A stretch of DNA of 64,000 nucleotides, taken from contig NZ_CP071795.1 of the NCBI RefSeq assembly GCF_017498485.1, positions 2,170,001-2,234,000 on the forward strand, read 5' to 3'. The translations under genes and the position numbers were made by a program. The DNA comes from Polaribacter batillariae (GTDB lineage: Bacteria > Bacteroidota > Bacteroidia > Flavobacteriales > Flavobacteriaceae). Positions 17,056 through 26,720 of this stretch are shown in pieces (position 1 is the first letter of the stretch; the number at the start of each line of letters is the position of its first letter). The notes below the pieces were generated by a model. The model saw only the letters and a list, made by a program, of their open reading frames with translations. It ran no database searches and was not told the DNA's origin.

Positions 17056-17310
17056 TTATTTTTCAACAATTAGTATTTTAAACTGTAACACCCGTACATC
17101 TTTTTCCCATGCGGTTTCATGGAACTCTTTAGCTTGTTGTAACCATGAATTTTTATAGCTTTCTAAATTTAGAAAGCTTAATTTCCATTGGTCTTTATTT
17201 TGAGATTTTTGACCATCGATACCTATGAAACCTTCTTTATGAAAATCATCTTCCACCATTTGCCAATCTTGGTTTATAAAAACTAGACATTCCACAAATT
17301 GAGATAACAT
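17056..17310 (-). pseudogene. C-terminal fragment of an unidentified enzyme
   Basis: The frame encodes about 75 sensible residues: VFINQDWQMVEDDF, DQWKLSFLNLESYKNSWL and WEKDVRVLQFKILIVEK, with a stop at 17056. It looks like the end of a glycan-related extracellular enzyme, but I cannot name the family. It lacks its own start and is joined to the sulfatase fragment at about 17290 in a different frame. A deletion between two neighbouring genes would explain this. Confidence 0.5.
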
Positions 17311-17551
17311 TAAAGCAATTATTAAATATCATCCCTTGGTCTGCCAACCTATCAATATTGGGTGTTGGCACCAATGAATTTCCATAAGCTCCTGTTGCTC
17401 CAACACTATGATCATCTGACATGATAAAGATGATGTTTGGTCGTTGTGCTTTTTTTGAAAATAAACTAAGAGTAACTAAGAACATGAATGTTAGGATTAA
17501 ACCTTGCTGAAATACTTTTTTTTTCATCTTATTTTTGTTTAAATAATTCAT
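17290..17551 (-). pseudogene. Truncated sulfatase, N-terminus only
   Basis: The ATG at 17551, or one 8 codons later, starts a signal sequence and then the opening of a family S1 sulfatase: RPNIIFIMSDDHSVGATGAYG, NIDRLADQGMIFNNCFN. The sequence reaches the region of the formylglycine site (SICGMSS, where CxPSR is expected) and then runs into unrelated sequence. The frame ends at 17246. The catalytic core is missing, so it is non-functional. Confidence 0.8.
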
Positions 17552-17755
17552 TTTAATAAAACTGTAGCATTTTATCTATACTCTTTTTGCTTTGTTTGGT
17601 AATGCTTAACAGCATACATATTTACTTCAATATCTAAACCTTGTAGCAAATAAGCATTTTAACCCTTATTTCTTTATCTTAGATAATAGATTACCAAAGA
17701 AAGCTAAAATTTAAAAAAATATTATTAATTTTAGTACTATAATACTATTTCAAAG

Positions 17756-18628
17756 ATGCAGGAACTTGACAAGACTTCAACCAACGAACGTCGAATTATT
17801 GATTTTGAGGCTTTAGGATTTGAATGTATAAAAGTTTTGGGAACTTATAATTACAGGCAAATGAACAAAAGCCTGGAAATGCACACCCATAACAATATGA
17901 TTGAAATATGTTTTTTGGAGAAAGGTACGCAATATTACCATATTCAGGGAGAGGACTATAGAATAAATGGCGGAGACCTTTTACTTACCTTTCCTGGGGA
18001 AAAACATGGCACAAAAAGTTTCCCCGAAGAACGCGGACGTTTATTTTGGTTAATTATTGAAGTTCCTAATAAAAACCAAAGACTTTTAAATTTAACAAGA
18101 AAAGATACGAAATTATTAGTAGAAAGTTTTATGAACTTAAAATCAAAAAGGAAATTTAAAGGCTCTGATAGGCTAAAGCATGACCTTAATACTATTTATC
18201 GAATTTGCAAACACCCAATAAATGGATTGGAAAAAATTAAAATAACAAATCTTTTACTACATTTTCTATTGAATGTTTTAGAATTTGGAAATAAACATTC
18301 CAATCAAATTATAAGTAAGCAAATATCCGATATATGTGCTTATATTAACAGTAACCTTAGAGAACCACTTCCTTTGGAGCAGTTGGCTCATTTAAGCAAC
18401 TTATCTTTATCTCATTTTAAATACAAGTTTAAAAAGGAAATGGGCTACTCCCCTTCGGACTATATTTTAAGAAAAAAAATCGAAAAAGCTAAGGAACTTT
18501 TGCTAGATACGTTAAACAGCATACAAGATGTGGCTTATAATTTATCATTTAGTTCGTCTTCTTACTTTGCAACGGTTTTTAAAAGATATACAGGTGTAAC
18601 TCCTACAAAACATATTGAAAATAGTTAA
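17756..18628 (+). CDS. AraC-family transcriptional regulator
   Basis: The product has 290 residues. An N-terminal cupin-like sensor domain is visible at about 35-85 (HTHNNMIEICFLEKGTQYYH and LLTFPGEKHGT). The C-terminal 95 residues hold two helix-turn-helix motifs: LEQLAHLSNLSLSHFKYKFK and IQDVAYNLSFSSSSYFATVFKRYTG, ending in PTKHIENS. Such proteins activate sugar-catabolism genes upon binding a saccharide. It diverges from the GH89/sulfatase remnants across a 200-base gap and is probably their former local regulator. Confidence 0.9.
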   Translation: MQELDKTSTNERRIIDFEALGFECIKVLGTYNYRQMNKSLEMHTHNNMIEICFLEKGTQYYHIQGEDYRINGGDLLLTFPGEKHGTKSFPEERGRLFWLIIEVPNKNQRLLNLTRKDTKLLVESFMNLKSKRKFKGSDRLKHDLNTIYRICKHPINGLEKIKITNLLLHFLLNVLEFGNKHSNQIISKQISDICAYINSNLREPLPLEQLAHLSNLSLSHFKYKFKKEMGYSPSDYILRKKIEKAKELLLDTLNSIQDVAYNLSFSSSSYFATVFKRYTGVTPTKHIENS

Positions 18629-18976
18629 GACTGTATATTAAGCACGATCTAAAAATTGATTTCATTTTTTTATTTTTTATAATTAGGTAAAAAAGGTAAT
18701 ATATATTCTAAAAAACTTTAAACCTTAATTTTTACCAATAAAATCAACATAGTATTAAAACGGTAAGATAAAAAATATCTCATTTTCAATAAGTTGGAAA
18801 TTAAAAAATATTTTATATATTTATCTCGAAAAATAAAAAGAATTGCTAAAATCTTCGAAAACATATTGATTTTTAAAATAAAAACAGTTCCTATTCTTTA
18901 GGATTTAGGTTCATCTTTTTTGATTGTTTACAATTCTAATTATAAAAAAGAAACAATAAATTTAAAAAACACCTCT
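18629..18976. other. AT-rich intergenic region
   Basis: This 348-base stretch between the AraC gene and the sorting-domain protein holds no ORF, strong hairpin or repeat that I can support. It must include the promoter of the toxin locus, but I cannot assign boxes with confidence. Confidence 0.5.
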
Positions 18977-20086
18977 ATGAAAACAAAACTATTTTATGTG
19001 GTTGCTTTTTTGGTAACCTCATTTTCAGTAAACTCTCAAAACTTATTAAATACAAACACTTGGACGGTAGGTTTTGGTTCAGTTTCTGGTTTCAGTCAAA
19101 ATGGAGCTACGTCCGAAAACAGTAGAGAATTAGGAAGAAATCATATAGGAGAAGAAGTGGTCTTATGGAAAGCCACTCCAGATGCTTCTAGTAATGCAGA
19201 TGGTGGCTGGAATACAAGTTGGGTTTATGGAATAGATTCCAACACATCTTACCGATATAGTATTTGGATAAAAAAAACAAATTCTAATGATGGGCACACC
19301 TATCTTGGTTTTTACGCAAATGCTAGCGGTTCATTAAGACTGAATGGAACATATAATAGCAATCCTTATTTCTTTGCAGGAGATTTACCCAAATTGAATA
19401 GGTGGTATCTATTGGTAGGTTATGTACACAAAAGTAGTCATACAGGAACCACAAATACAGGAGGTATTTATGACGGTACAACAGGTGAAAAAGTAAGAAC
19501 AATAACCGATTTTAAACTTAAAAGTACAGTTACTGCTTTAAGACATCGTTCTTATTTATATTATGATACTAATATTTTAGATAGACAATATTTTTATGAC
19601 CCTAGAATAGATCCGATAAATGGTAATGAACCTACAATACATGAATTATTAAAAATAAATAACGATTCAAAAATTATACTTTCTTATGATGCTGCAGGAA
19701 ATCAAACACAAAATTTCTATTGTGGAGACCCTTCTTACTGTGCACCTCCTACCGCTCGAAAACAACAAAAAACAATAATTCATGAAGAAGAGGTTATTGC
19801 TGAAGCTGAACCAACAGAAGAAATTGAACCTGTTTATGAGAGTCAACTTACTGTGTACCCAAACCCAACCGAAAATAAAGTGCTTATTCGAGTACAACAA
19901 GAATTATTAACACAAATTCATACAATTCGCATCTATAATACAAATTCTACCTTGTTAAAGAATTTATCTTTTAACAAAGCGAATAAAATCGAAGTTGATT
20001 TAACGAATAAACCTGCTGGGGTTTATTTTCTTCATCTACATTTAAAAAACGGAAAAAGCATTACAAAAAAAATTATTAAAAAATAA
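18977..20086 (+). CDS. Secreted protein with T9SS type A sorting domain
   Basis: From ATG 18977 the product has 369 residues; upstream codons are in frame but do not fit a signal peptide. Residues 1-22 form a Sec signal ending in VNSQ. The middle has a lectin/jelly-roll-like look (LNTNTWTVGFG, WVYGIDSNTSYRYSIWIKK, YLGFYANASGSLRLNG). Residues 300-369 are the sorting domain: LTVYPNPTENKVLIRV, IYNTNSTLL, PAGVYFLHLHLKNGK and a basic end. The type IX system would export it and attach it to the surface. It is immediately upstream of the signal-peptide ORF and the RHS gene and probably in the same transcript, so it may be a carrier or adhesin for the toxin. Confidence 0.85.
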   Translation: MKTKLFYVVAFLVTSFSVNSQNLLNTNTWTVGFGSVSGFSQNGATSENSRELGRNHIGEEVVLWKATPDASSNADGGWNTSWVYGIDSNTSYRYSIWIKKTNSNDGHTYLGFYANASGSLRLNGTYNSNPYFFAGDLPKLNRWYLLVGYVHKSSHTGTTNTGGIYDGTTGEKVRTITDFKLKSTVTALRHRSYLYYDTNILDRQYFYDPRIDPINGNEPTIHELLKINNDSKIILSYDAAGNQTQNFYCGDPSYCAPPTARKQQKTIIHEEEVIAEAEPTEEIEPVYESQLTVYPNPTENKVLIRVQQELLTQIHTIRIYNTNSTLLKNLSFNKANKIEVDLTNKPAGVYFLHLHLKNGKSITKKIIKK

Positions 20087-20097
20087 AAATTAGCACC

Positions 20098-20202
20098 ATG
20101 AAAAGAAAATTACATATACTCATAGTATTATTATTTTTAGGATTTCAATTTTCTCATGCACAAAATCCTAATGTTGTAGGTGGTAAAAGTTCTGTTAAAT
20201 GA
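20098..20202 (+). CDS. 34-residue signal-peptide ORF overlapping the RHS gene
   Basis: This short ORF begins with a textbook Sec signal (MKRKLHILIVLLFLGFQFSH, then AQN) and reads NPNVVGGKSSVK before TGA at 20200-20202. The large RHS gene starts at 20199 in the minus-one frame, so the two overlap as ATGA. The RHS protein has no signal peptide in its own frame. Either a minus-one frameshift joins the two, or the RHS gene has suffered a one-base change, or this is coupled translation of a split export signal. A sequencing error is also possible. Confidence 0.7.
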   Translation: MKRKLHILIVLLFLGFQFSHAQNPNVVGGKSSVK

Positions 20203-23200
20203 GCTTTAAAAAGATTAGTGTAAAAACAAAGAAAACGCTTAATGAGGCTAAAAATTTAAGTAAATCTGCTAAATCAATTCCTATTGATGATTTAGATTGT
20301 TTAAGAGATTTTGAAACCGGAGAATGTGTTGATCCAAGAGATTCTGGAAATAGTACAGAAGCAGGTAGTACAGCAGGTAGTTTATCTGTTTCTTTAACAG
20401 GTGCAGCTAGTTATTCCATTCCAATAATGGTTCCACCAGGCATTAAAGATGTAGCACCTAATATTGGGGTAAGCTACACAAGTCAGGGAGCAAATGGTTT
20501 AGCAGGATGGGGTTGGAATGTCTCTGGATTGTCAACCATTAGTAGAATACCTGCAACAAAATATTATGACAATAAACATGATGGTATCGATTTTAAAGAC
20601 GATCGTTTCTCTATAGATGGGCAACGCTTAATAATAAAATCGGGTACTTATGGTGCAAGTGGTTCCGTGTATCAAACAGAAAATTACTCGAATGTTAAAG
20701 TTGTGGCTTATGGAACTTCTCCTTATGGAAGTACTTATGGTCCATCTTATTTTATTGTGTATTATCCAAACGGAACTAGAGCTTGGTATGGTAACGCTGG
20801 AAATTCGAGAAGCAGATTAGAATGGGCAATTTTTAGATGGCAAGACCCACAAGGAAATTATGTAGATTACAATTATCAATCAGATAATGGATTATTGAGT
20901 ATTAAAACCATTAAATATGGAGGAAGAATTGGAGGAACATCACCAACTAATCAAATTAACTTTACTTATATTTCAAGAAATAGGCCTGAAAATGTATATG
21001 TAGGAGAGTATAGCTTTAAAAGAACTAATTTATTAAGAAGCATTCAAACAACAGCAAGTGGTTCTCAATACAGAAAATACGAATTAACTCATAATACCAC
21101 GTCTTTAGGATATCAACGTTTAACTTCTGTTAAAGAATACAATGCTCAAAATAAAGCATTAAGACCGATTACATTTAATTATGAAACAACTTCTTCATGG
21201 ATACCAAACCGAAATGTAGTAAATACGTATCCTGGCTTTGACTATAAAACAAGTGGCTTAATTGCAGGGGATTATGATGGTGATGGAAGAACTGATATTA
21301 TCTATTATAATAAAAATACAAGAGACAAATTACATATGAATACTAATTTATATGAAGAAACTGCTTTTGCTTTCCCAATTAATACAGAAAAGTTTAGTGA
21401 TGTTTTTTCAAGCACTATTTTATCTTGGAACAATAAAATTTTAAGTCAGCAGGCTGTAACTACGGTAAGAGAAACATCTTCTTCCAGCTCTTCTTCAACT
21501 TCTACTGTTCGATTTAGGACTTTTGCACAAGCATCTTATGGCCCTGTACATCAGTATGATAAAGTTTGGAACACTTCAAAATATAGAACAGACAATTATT
21601 GTAGTAGTTCTAGTTATTATATGATTCCTAAAAAATACATTTCGGGAGATTTTAATGGAGATGGATTAACGGATGTAATTGCTATAGAAAAAAGTTATTC
21701 TAGAAGACAATGTTATCCTGTTGGTGGCGACGATGAAATCCGGTTTGATGGTTTTAGAAAAACAGAGGCGAAAAAAGAAAACGCTAAAAAATCTAATAAA
21801 AACATAACAAAAGAAAATTCTAATAATCAAGAGAATATACAAAATAGCATACAGCCAATAGATGATGTTTTTGACAATTGCGAATGCAATTCCTATACAA
21901 CAAATCAATACAATGCAAAGGTTCATTTTATTGATTTAAAAAGAGATGTTACATCTAATTTTTCAAAAACAGCAGGATATTTTAGAAAAGGTATTGGTTC
22001 TAACGATTTAATACAAGTGGGAGATCATAACGGAGATGGGAAACAAGATATATATCATTTTAAAGAAGGAAAACTATATATCTATACGTTAAATGAAAGC
22101 AATAATCTAGTATTACTTCATGAAGAAACTGATTCAGGGATAAAATTATCCATTAATAATTATAATACTCCAATCCTTATGGGAGATTATAATGGAGATG
22201 GTAAAACAGATTTTATAGTAGCTACAGCTAATAAATCTAAAAATTGGAGGTTTTTTATATCCAAAGGAAAAAATTATTATAAACAAACAAAGAGTCTTCC
22301 TTATGGTTATTATCAAAATGAAAAAAAGAATATTGGAGGTTTCCCTACTCCTAATTATACTTATTATGAATACCGCTATACTGCACAAGATGTAAATGGA
22401 GATGGTAAGACAGATTTGATAATGCACAACGTTAATACAACTGTGAATTATCGTGAAGAAAAACTAAGTTCTGCTGAATATATTAGTATATACAAAAGTA
22501 ATCAAATTAGTTCAACTGTTACACCAACATTTTCATATGAGACAGGATATACTGATACAAGCGGAGAAGTACATAAATATGGCTCGCCAATATTTTTAGA
22601 ATCCAATGTCACTAATGGTAATTTAGAATATGGGTATATAAGCGTAAACAACATTTTTATGTATGAGTTTAAAAAAAACCATAGAAAAGACGTTACTTTA
22701 AAAAGCATTACCAATAATGGTGTAAAAACAACTATTGATTATGAACGTTTAGGGATACCAGAGAATCCTTATGGTTCTCAGGTTTATTCTTCCGATTACA
22801 ACCAGAACTATCCTTTTGTAAACATTAATAGGGCAAATTCTTTTCAACTCGTTAAAAAATTAACCGAAGAAGGGGCAGGAATTAAGCGTTATCAAGACTT
22901 TTTGTATCATGGAGCCGTTTCTAATATTAATATTGGATTCCAAGGATTCTTAAAAACCAAACGAAGCAATTGGTATGGTAATGGAGTGGGTACTTTATGG
23001 ACAATATCTAAGCATGATGTAACTAAAAAAGGAGTTGCTACAGAACAATGGGTTTCTACTTCTTCCTACGAAGGAAGTAGCTATATGTCCAAAACTACGA
23101 ATACATTTAGCACAAACTTAACTAGTAATAAAGTATTTACTAATATCCCAACAAAAGTGGTGCAGCACAATGCATTAAGTGGCGTAACTACCACTAAAAA

Positions 23201-26200
23201 TTATACTTATGATGGTTACAAAAATTTACTAACAGAAAATAGTACTTATAATGGAGGTAGTAAAAATATAACCTATACGTATAGCAATAATGCAAGTGCT
23301 AATACCCAATATTATCATATAGGTAGAATTACTAAGAAAGTAGAAACCAATACTATTGGAGGAAATACTTTTACATCTGAAGAAGCGTATAGTTACAATA
23401 ATAATTTGCTCACACAGAAAAAAGTAAAAGGAAATGGAACTCCTTGGAATACAGAAAATATTACCTATGATGCTTTTGGTAATGTTACTAGAAAGACATT
23501 AACTCCAAGTGGTTTAGCTGCAAGAACAGAAAATTTTAAATACGATTCTAGTGGACGTTTTTTAATAGAATCTACAGATATTGAAGGATTAAAAACCAAG
23601 TTTACTTACGATGGTTTTGGAAACCCTATTACAACTATAAATCCTTACGGACAAAAAACAACTTTCACTTATGATGGTTGGAATCGTTTGATTTCTGAAA
23701 AAAACTACTTAGACAAAATAACAACATTTGCTTATACCTATTTAAATGGAGGTGGACTAAAAAAAACAACAAACTACCCTCAAGGTACAGACGAAATCGC
23801 AGAATATAATGCTTTAGGTTGGGTTTTAAAAAGCGGTGCTTTAGGAATTAACAATAAATGGACGTATAAAAGTATAGAATATGATGTTGCTGGAAGAAAA
23901 ATTAGAGAAAGTGAACCCTATTTTACCTCACCTAGCCAATGGAATACTATGGCTTTTGATGTATATGGTAGAGAAATTACAAGAACTAGTTTTAATGGTT
24001 TGGTTGCAAATATTACTTACAACGGCTTAGTCACAACGGTAAATGATGGAACGAAAACCGTAAAAACTACCAAAGATGGCCGAGGCAATATTCTAAAAAT
24101 GGAAGATTCTGGAGGCATTATCAATTACACATATTTTGGTAATGGAACAATGAAAACTGCTAATTACGGTAGTCACGTAGTTAGCACTGAAATAGATGGT
24201 TGGGGTAGAAAAACAAAATTAACAGACCCTTCTGCTGGTACTTACACATATAGATATAATAATTTAGGAGAAGTGTTAGAAGAAACTACTCCTAAAGGGA
24301 AAACTACGTATACATATGATGGTTTTGGAAAAATTACCACTAAAAAAGTGAGCGGAGAAGAAACAAATTTAAGTTTAAATTATACATATAATTCTACCAC
24401 AAAATTATTAACCTCTATTCAAGGGAATAATGCTCGTACTAATGAGAATTACACCTATACCTATTTATATGATAGTTACAAAAGACCTTCAGCTACCAAA
24501 GAGCAAAATGGGCAAGCATCTTTTGAATATCAGGTAGCTAGGGATTCTTATGGCAGAGTGAATGCAGAAACTTACATTAGTAAAAACTTAGAAAATAATG
24601 TAAGTAGTACTATAAAAGTTAGAAATATATTTGATGCCAATTCTGGAATTTTAACTGAAATACAAGACTATAATGCAGGAACTTCACTGTGGAAACTCAA
24701 AGAAGTAAATCAAAAAGGTCAGGCAAAAGAAGTGCTTTTAGGCAATGGAATGGTTAAAAAAAGAACCTATGACCAATTCGGTTTTTTAACCAAAATAGTA
24801 GACCAAACTTCTGGGAACTCCCCAAAAACAGCCTTAAATTTAGAATATAGTTTTAACACACAAAGAGGAAACCTTAATAGTAGAAAAAACCACAATCTAG
24901 GCTGGAATGAATCTTTTACCTATGATAATTTAGACCGTTTAACCAATATTTCAGGTTCAGTAACCCGCTCTCAACAATACGATGCTCGTGGGCGTATTAC
25001 TTCAAATTCAGAGATAGGAACTTATAACTATGGTAGTGCTTCTTCCTACCGATTACAAAATGTAAGTTTAAATACCAAAGGAGATTTACATTACCAAAAC
25101 CAACCGTTACAAAACATAAAATACAATGCATATAAAAAACCAGTTTCTATAAAAGTAAAAGATAAGGCACAGGTAGATTTTGAATATGGTATTTTACAAA
25201 GTAGAAGTCATGCCTACTATGGAGGAAACGAAGATAATAAATTAGATCGCAGATATCAAAAGCATTATTCAGGAATTACTCCTGTAGAGATTGAAGTTGA
25301 TAAACAAGGAAATACAAAAATAATTACCTATATTGGTGGCGATGCATATGCAGCTCCTGTAGTACATATCAAACAAACCAAAGCAGGTACAGCTAATGGG
25401 TTCCATTATCTACATAGAGATTACCTTGGTAGTATTCTTGCAATTTCTGATAACGGAGCCAATGTAATAGAACAACGCCAATTTGGTGCTTGGGGAGAGG
25501 TTGATAAATTTAAAAAAGGAAATAGTGAAATTGATTTTAAACATGATACAACTTTACTGAGCAGAGGTTATACAGGGCATGAACATTTTATAGGAGTAGC
25601 CTTAATACATATGAATGGACGTATGTATGATGCTAAATTAGGGCGTTTTTTATCCCCTGATAATTACATACAAGAACCATTCAATACTCAAAATTTTAAT
25701 AGGTATGGATATGTCTTAAATAACCCTTTAAAATATACAGACCAAAGTGGAGAGTTGTTTATCGTAGCAGCATTAATAGGAGCCCTAATTAGTGTAACAA
25801 CCAACGGAATTATAAATTTAATTGACGGAAGACCTTTCTTTCAAGGAGCAGGTTTAGCTGCTTTAACAGGCGCTATTGGTGGCGTTTTTGCTAAAGCAAT
25901 AGGTACAGCCGTCCAAGGGCTCAAAGGCATTCTCAAAGTTGGTGTACAAGCGGTGGCTCACGGACATTTGGGAGGAATGATGTCGCTTGCCATGGGTGGC
26001 GATTATTTTAGTGGCTTTGCAGCTGGTGCTGTTGGTTCTGCCATAGGGCATTATGCTTTAAAAGGCTTAGAAAGTGCAGGTGCTTCTAATTTTTGGAAAG
26101 CAGCAGGTACCATTACAGCAGGTTCTTTATCTGGTGGTGTAGGGAGTGTTATTACTGGCGGTAAATTTTGGGATGGTTTTAGAAATGGAGCGATTTCTTC

Positions 26201-26717
26201 TTCTTTAAACCATGTGGCACATATGGTTAAAAACAGGTTAACTATAAAACAAATGTTAAAAAGAGCAGGGTATGCTGCATCAGGAAAAGCTACTGCGAGT
26301 TTGGATTATGTAAAAAAAATGATTGAAAAGATTCCTGAATTGAAAAAAATATATAAACAAGGAAAGACTCCAAAGATTTTTGTTGAATCAAATAACAGAA
26401 GTAACCCTTATTATCATCCTGGAGGTCATTTTGTAGTTTTAACTAAAAATGTTTTTGTAAATAATTTTAGACTTTTAAGTACTTCATTTCATGAGTTTAA
26501 TCATGCTTTTCAGTATAAATTTGTTCATAAAGGAGGTGAATATAGTGGAAAGACAATAGCACAATGGGCTTATGAAAATATTGGAAGCCTTTCTGTAGGA
26601 GGTAAAGGGCATGCATATTTAGAAGCTAATTCATATCATTTTCAAATGCATTTAGGCGATTTAGATTCTAACACGATTGGGAATTTTAATAAATTTTTCA
26701 ATATTTATAACAAATAA
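20199..26717 (+). CDS. SpvB/RHS polymorphic toxin with C-terminal zincin-like domain
   Basis: The product has 2172 residues. An SpvB-type N-terminal domain covers about 45-270 (GSLSVSLTGAASYSIPI, GLAGWGWNVSGLSTISR). Five VCBS/FG-GAP loops of the form D-x-[DN]-GDG-xxD follow near residues 355, 484, 608, 662 and 729. RHS/YD repeats cover roughly 1000-1750. The RHS core ends with MYDAKLGRFLSPDNYI and RYGYVLNNPLKYTDQSGE near 1850. A glycine-rich hydrophobic linker to about 2011 precedes the variable toxin, which contains HEFNHAFQ (2098-2105), an HExxH zinc-protease motif. The cage should enclose the toxin until delivery. The next gene is probably its immunity gene. The linker is the sequence reused in the downstream modules. 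Confidence 0.9.
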   Translation: MSFKKISVKTKKTLNEAKNLSKSAKSIPIDDLDCLRDFETGECVDPRDSGNSTEAGSTAGSLSVSLTGAASYSIPIMVPPGIKDVAPNIGVSYTSQGANGLAGWGWNVSGLSTISRIPATKYYDNKHDGIDFKDDRFSIDGQRLIIKSGTYGASGSVYQTENYSNVKVVAYGTSPYGSTYGPSYFIVYYPNGTRAWYGNAGNSRSRLEWAIFRWQDPQGNYVDYNYQSDNGLLSIKTIKYGGRIGGTSPTNQINFTYISRNRPENVYVGEYSFKRTNLLRSIQTTASGSQYRKYELTHNTTSLGYQRLTSVKEYNAQNKALRPITFNYETTSSWIPNRNVVNTYPGFDYKTSGLIAGDYDGDGRTDIIYYNKNTRDKLHMNTNLYEETAFAFPINTEKFSDVFSSTILSWNNKILSQQAVTTVRETSSSSSSSTSTVRFRTFAQASYGPVHQYDKVWNTSKYRTDNYCSSSSYYMIPKKYISGDFNGDGLTDVIAIEKSYSRRQCYPVGGDDEIRFDGFRKTEAKKENAKKSNKNITKENSNNQENIQNSIQPIDDVFDNCECNSYTTNQYNAKVHFIDLKRDVTSNFSKTAGYFRKGIGSNDLIQVGDHNGDGKQDIYHFKEGKLYIYTLNESNNLVLLHEETDSGIKLSINNYNTPILMGDYNGDGKTDFIVATANKSKNWRFFISKGKNYYKQTKSLPYGYYQNEKKNIGGFPTPNYTYYEYRYTAQDVNGDGKTDLIMHNVNTTVNYREEKLSSAEYISIYKSNQISSTVTPTFSYETGYTDTSGEVHKYGSPIFLESNVTNGNLEYGYISVNNIFMYEFKKNHRKDVTLKSITNNGVKTTIDYERLGIPENPYGSQVYSSDYNQNYPFVNINRANSFQLVKKLTEEGAGIKRYQDFLYHGAVSNINIGFQGFLKTKRSNWYGNGVGTLWTISKHDVTKKGVATEQWVSTSSYEGSSYMSKTTNTFSTNLTSNKVFTNIPTKVVQHNALSGVTTTKNYTYDGYKNLLTENSTYNGGSKNITYTYSNNASANTQYYHIGRITKKVETNTIGGNTFTSEEAYSYNNNLLTQKKVKGNGTPWNTENITYDAFGNVTRKTLTPSGLAARTENFKYDSSGRFLIESTDIEGLKTKFTYDGFGNPITTINPYGQKTTFTYDGWNRLISEKNYLDKITTFAYTYLNGGGLKKTTNYPQGTDEIAEYNALGWVLKSGALGINNKWTYKSIEYDVAGRKIRESEPYFTSPSQWNTMAFDVYGREITRTSFNGLVANITYNGLVTTVNDGTKTVKTTKDGRGNILKMEDSGGIINYTYFGNGTMKTANYGSHVVSTEIDGWGRKTKLTDPSAGTYTYRYNNLGEVLEETTPKGKTTYTYDGFGKITTKKVSGEETNLSLNYTYNSTTKLLTSIQGNNARTNENYTYTYLYDSYKRPSATKEQNGQASFEYQVARDSYGRVNAETYISKNLENNVSSTIKVRNIFDANSGILTEIQDYNAGTSLWKLKEVNQKGQAKEVLLGNGMVKKRTYDQFGFLTKIVDQTSGNSPKTALNLEYSFNTQRGNLNSRKNHNLGWNESFTYDNLDRLTNISGSVTRSQQYDARGRITSNSEIGTYNYGSASSYRLQNVSLNTKGDLHYQNQPLQNIKYNAYKKPVSIKVKDKAQVDFEYGILQSRSHAYYGGNEDNKLDRRYQKHYSGITPVEIEVDKQGNTKIITYIGGDAYAAPVVHIKQTKAGTANGFHYLHRDYLGSILAISDNGANVIEQRQFGAWGEVDKFKKGNSEIDFKHDTTLLSRGYTGHEHFIGVALIHMNGRMYDAKLGRFLSPDNYIQEPFNTQNFNRYGYVLNNPLKYTDQSGELFIVAALIGALISVTTNGIINLIDGRPFFQGAGLAALTGAIGGVFAKAIGTAVQGLKGILKVGVQAVAHGHLGGMMSLAMGGDYFSGFAAGAVGSAIGHYALKGLESAGASNFWKAAGTITAGSLSGGVGSVITGGKFWDGFRNGAISSSLNHVAHMVKNRLTIKQMLKRAGYAASGKATASLDYVKKMIEKIPELKKIYKQGKTPKIFVESNNRSNPYYHPGGHFVVLTKNVFVNNFRLLSTSFHEFNHAFQYKFVHKGGEYSGKTIAQWAYENIGSLSVGGKGHAYLEANSYHFQMHLGDLDSNTIGNFNKFFNIYNK
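25472..25491 (+). repeat. RHS core segment reused in orphan modules
   Basis: ACAACGCCAATTTGGTGCTT inside the RHS core recurs exactly at 27641, 31571, 34154 and 35555, and with two changes at 36904. In the first four copies it is joined directly to the linker that starts at 26069 here. The intervening 577 bases of core are deleted. Both joined points carry GCTT (25488-25491 and 26065-26068). Confidence 0.9.
26069..26230 (+). repeat. RHS linker repeat, five copies
   Basis: About 160 bases encoding ESAGASNFWKAAGTITAG and the following GGKFWDGFRNGAIS to LNHVAHM recur at 27661-27820, 31591-31748, 34174-34332 and 35575-35734 with a few substitutions each. The copy at 31591 lacks one G. In every case a different toxin follows. 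The repeat provides the homology for swapping toxin ends into the full RHS gene. Confidence 0.92.
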
Positions 26718-26720
26718 AAA

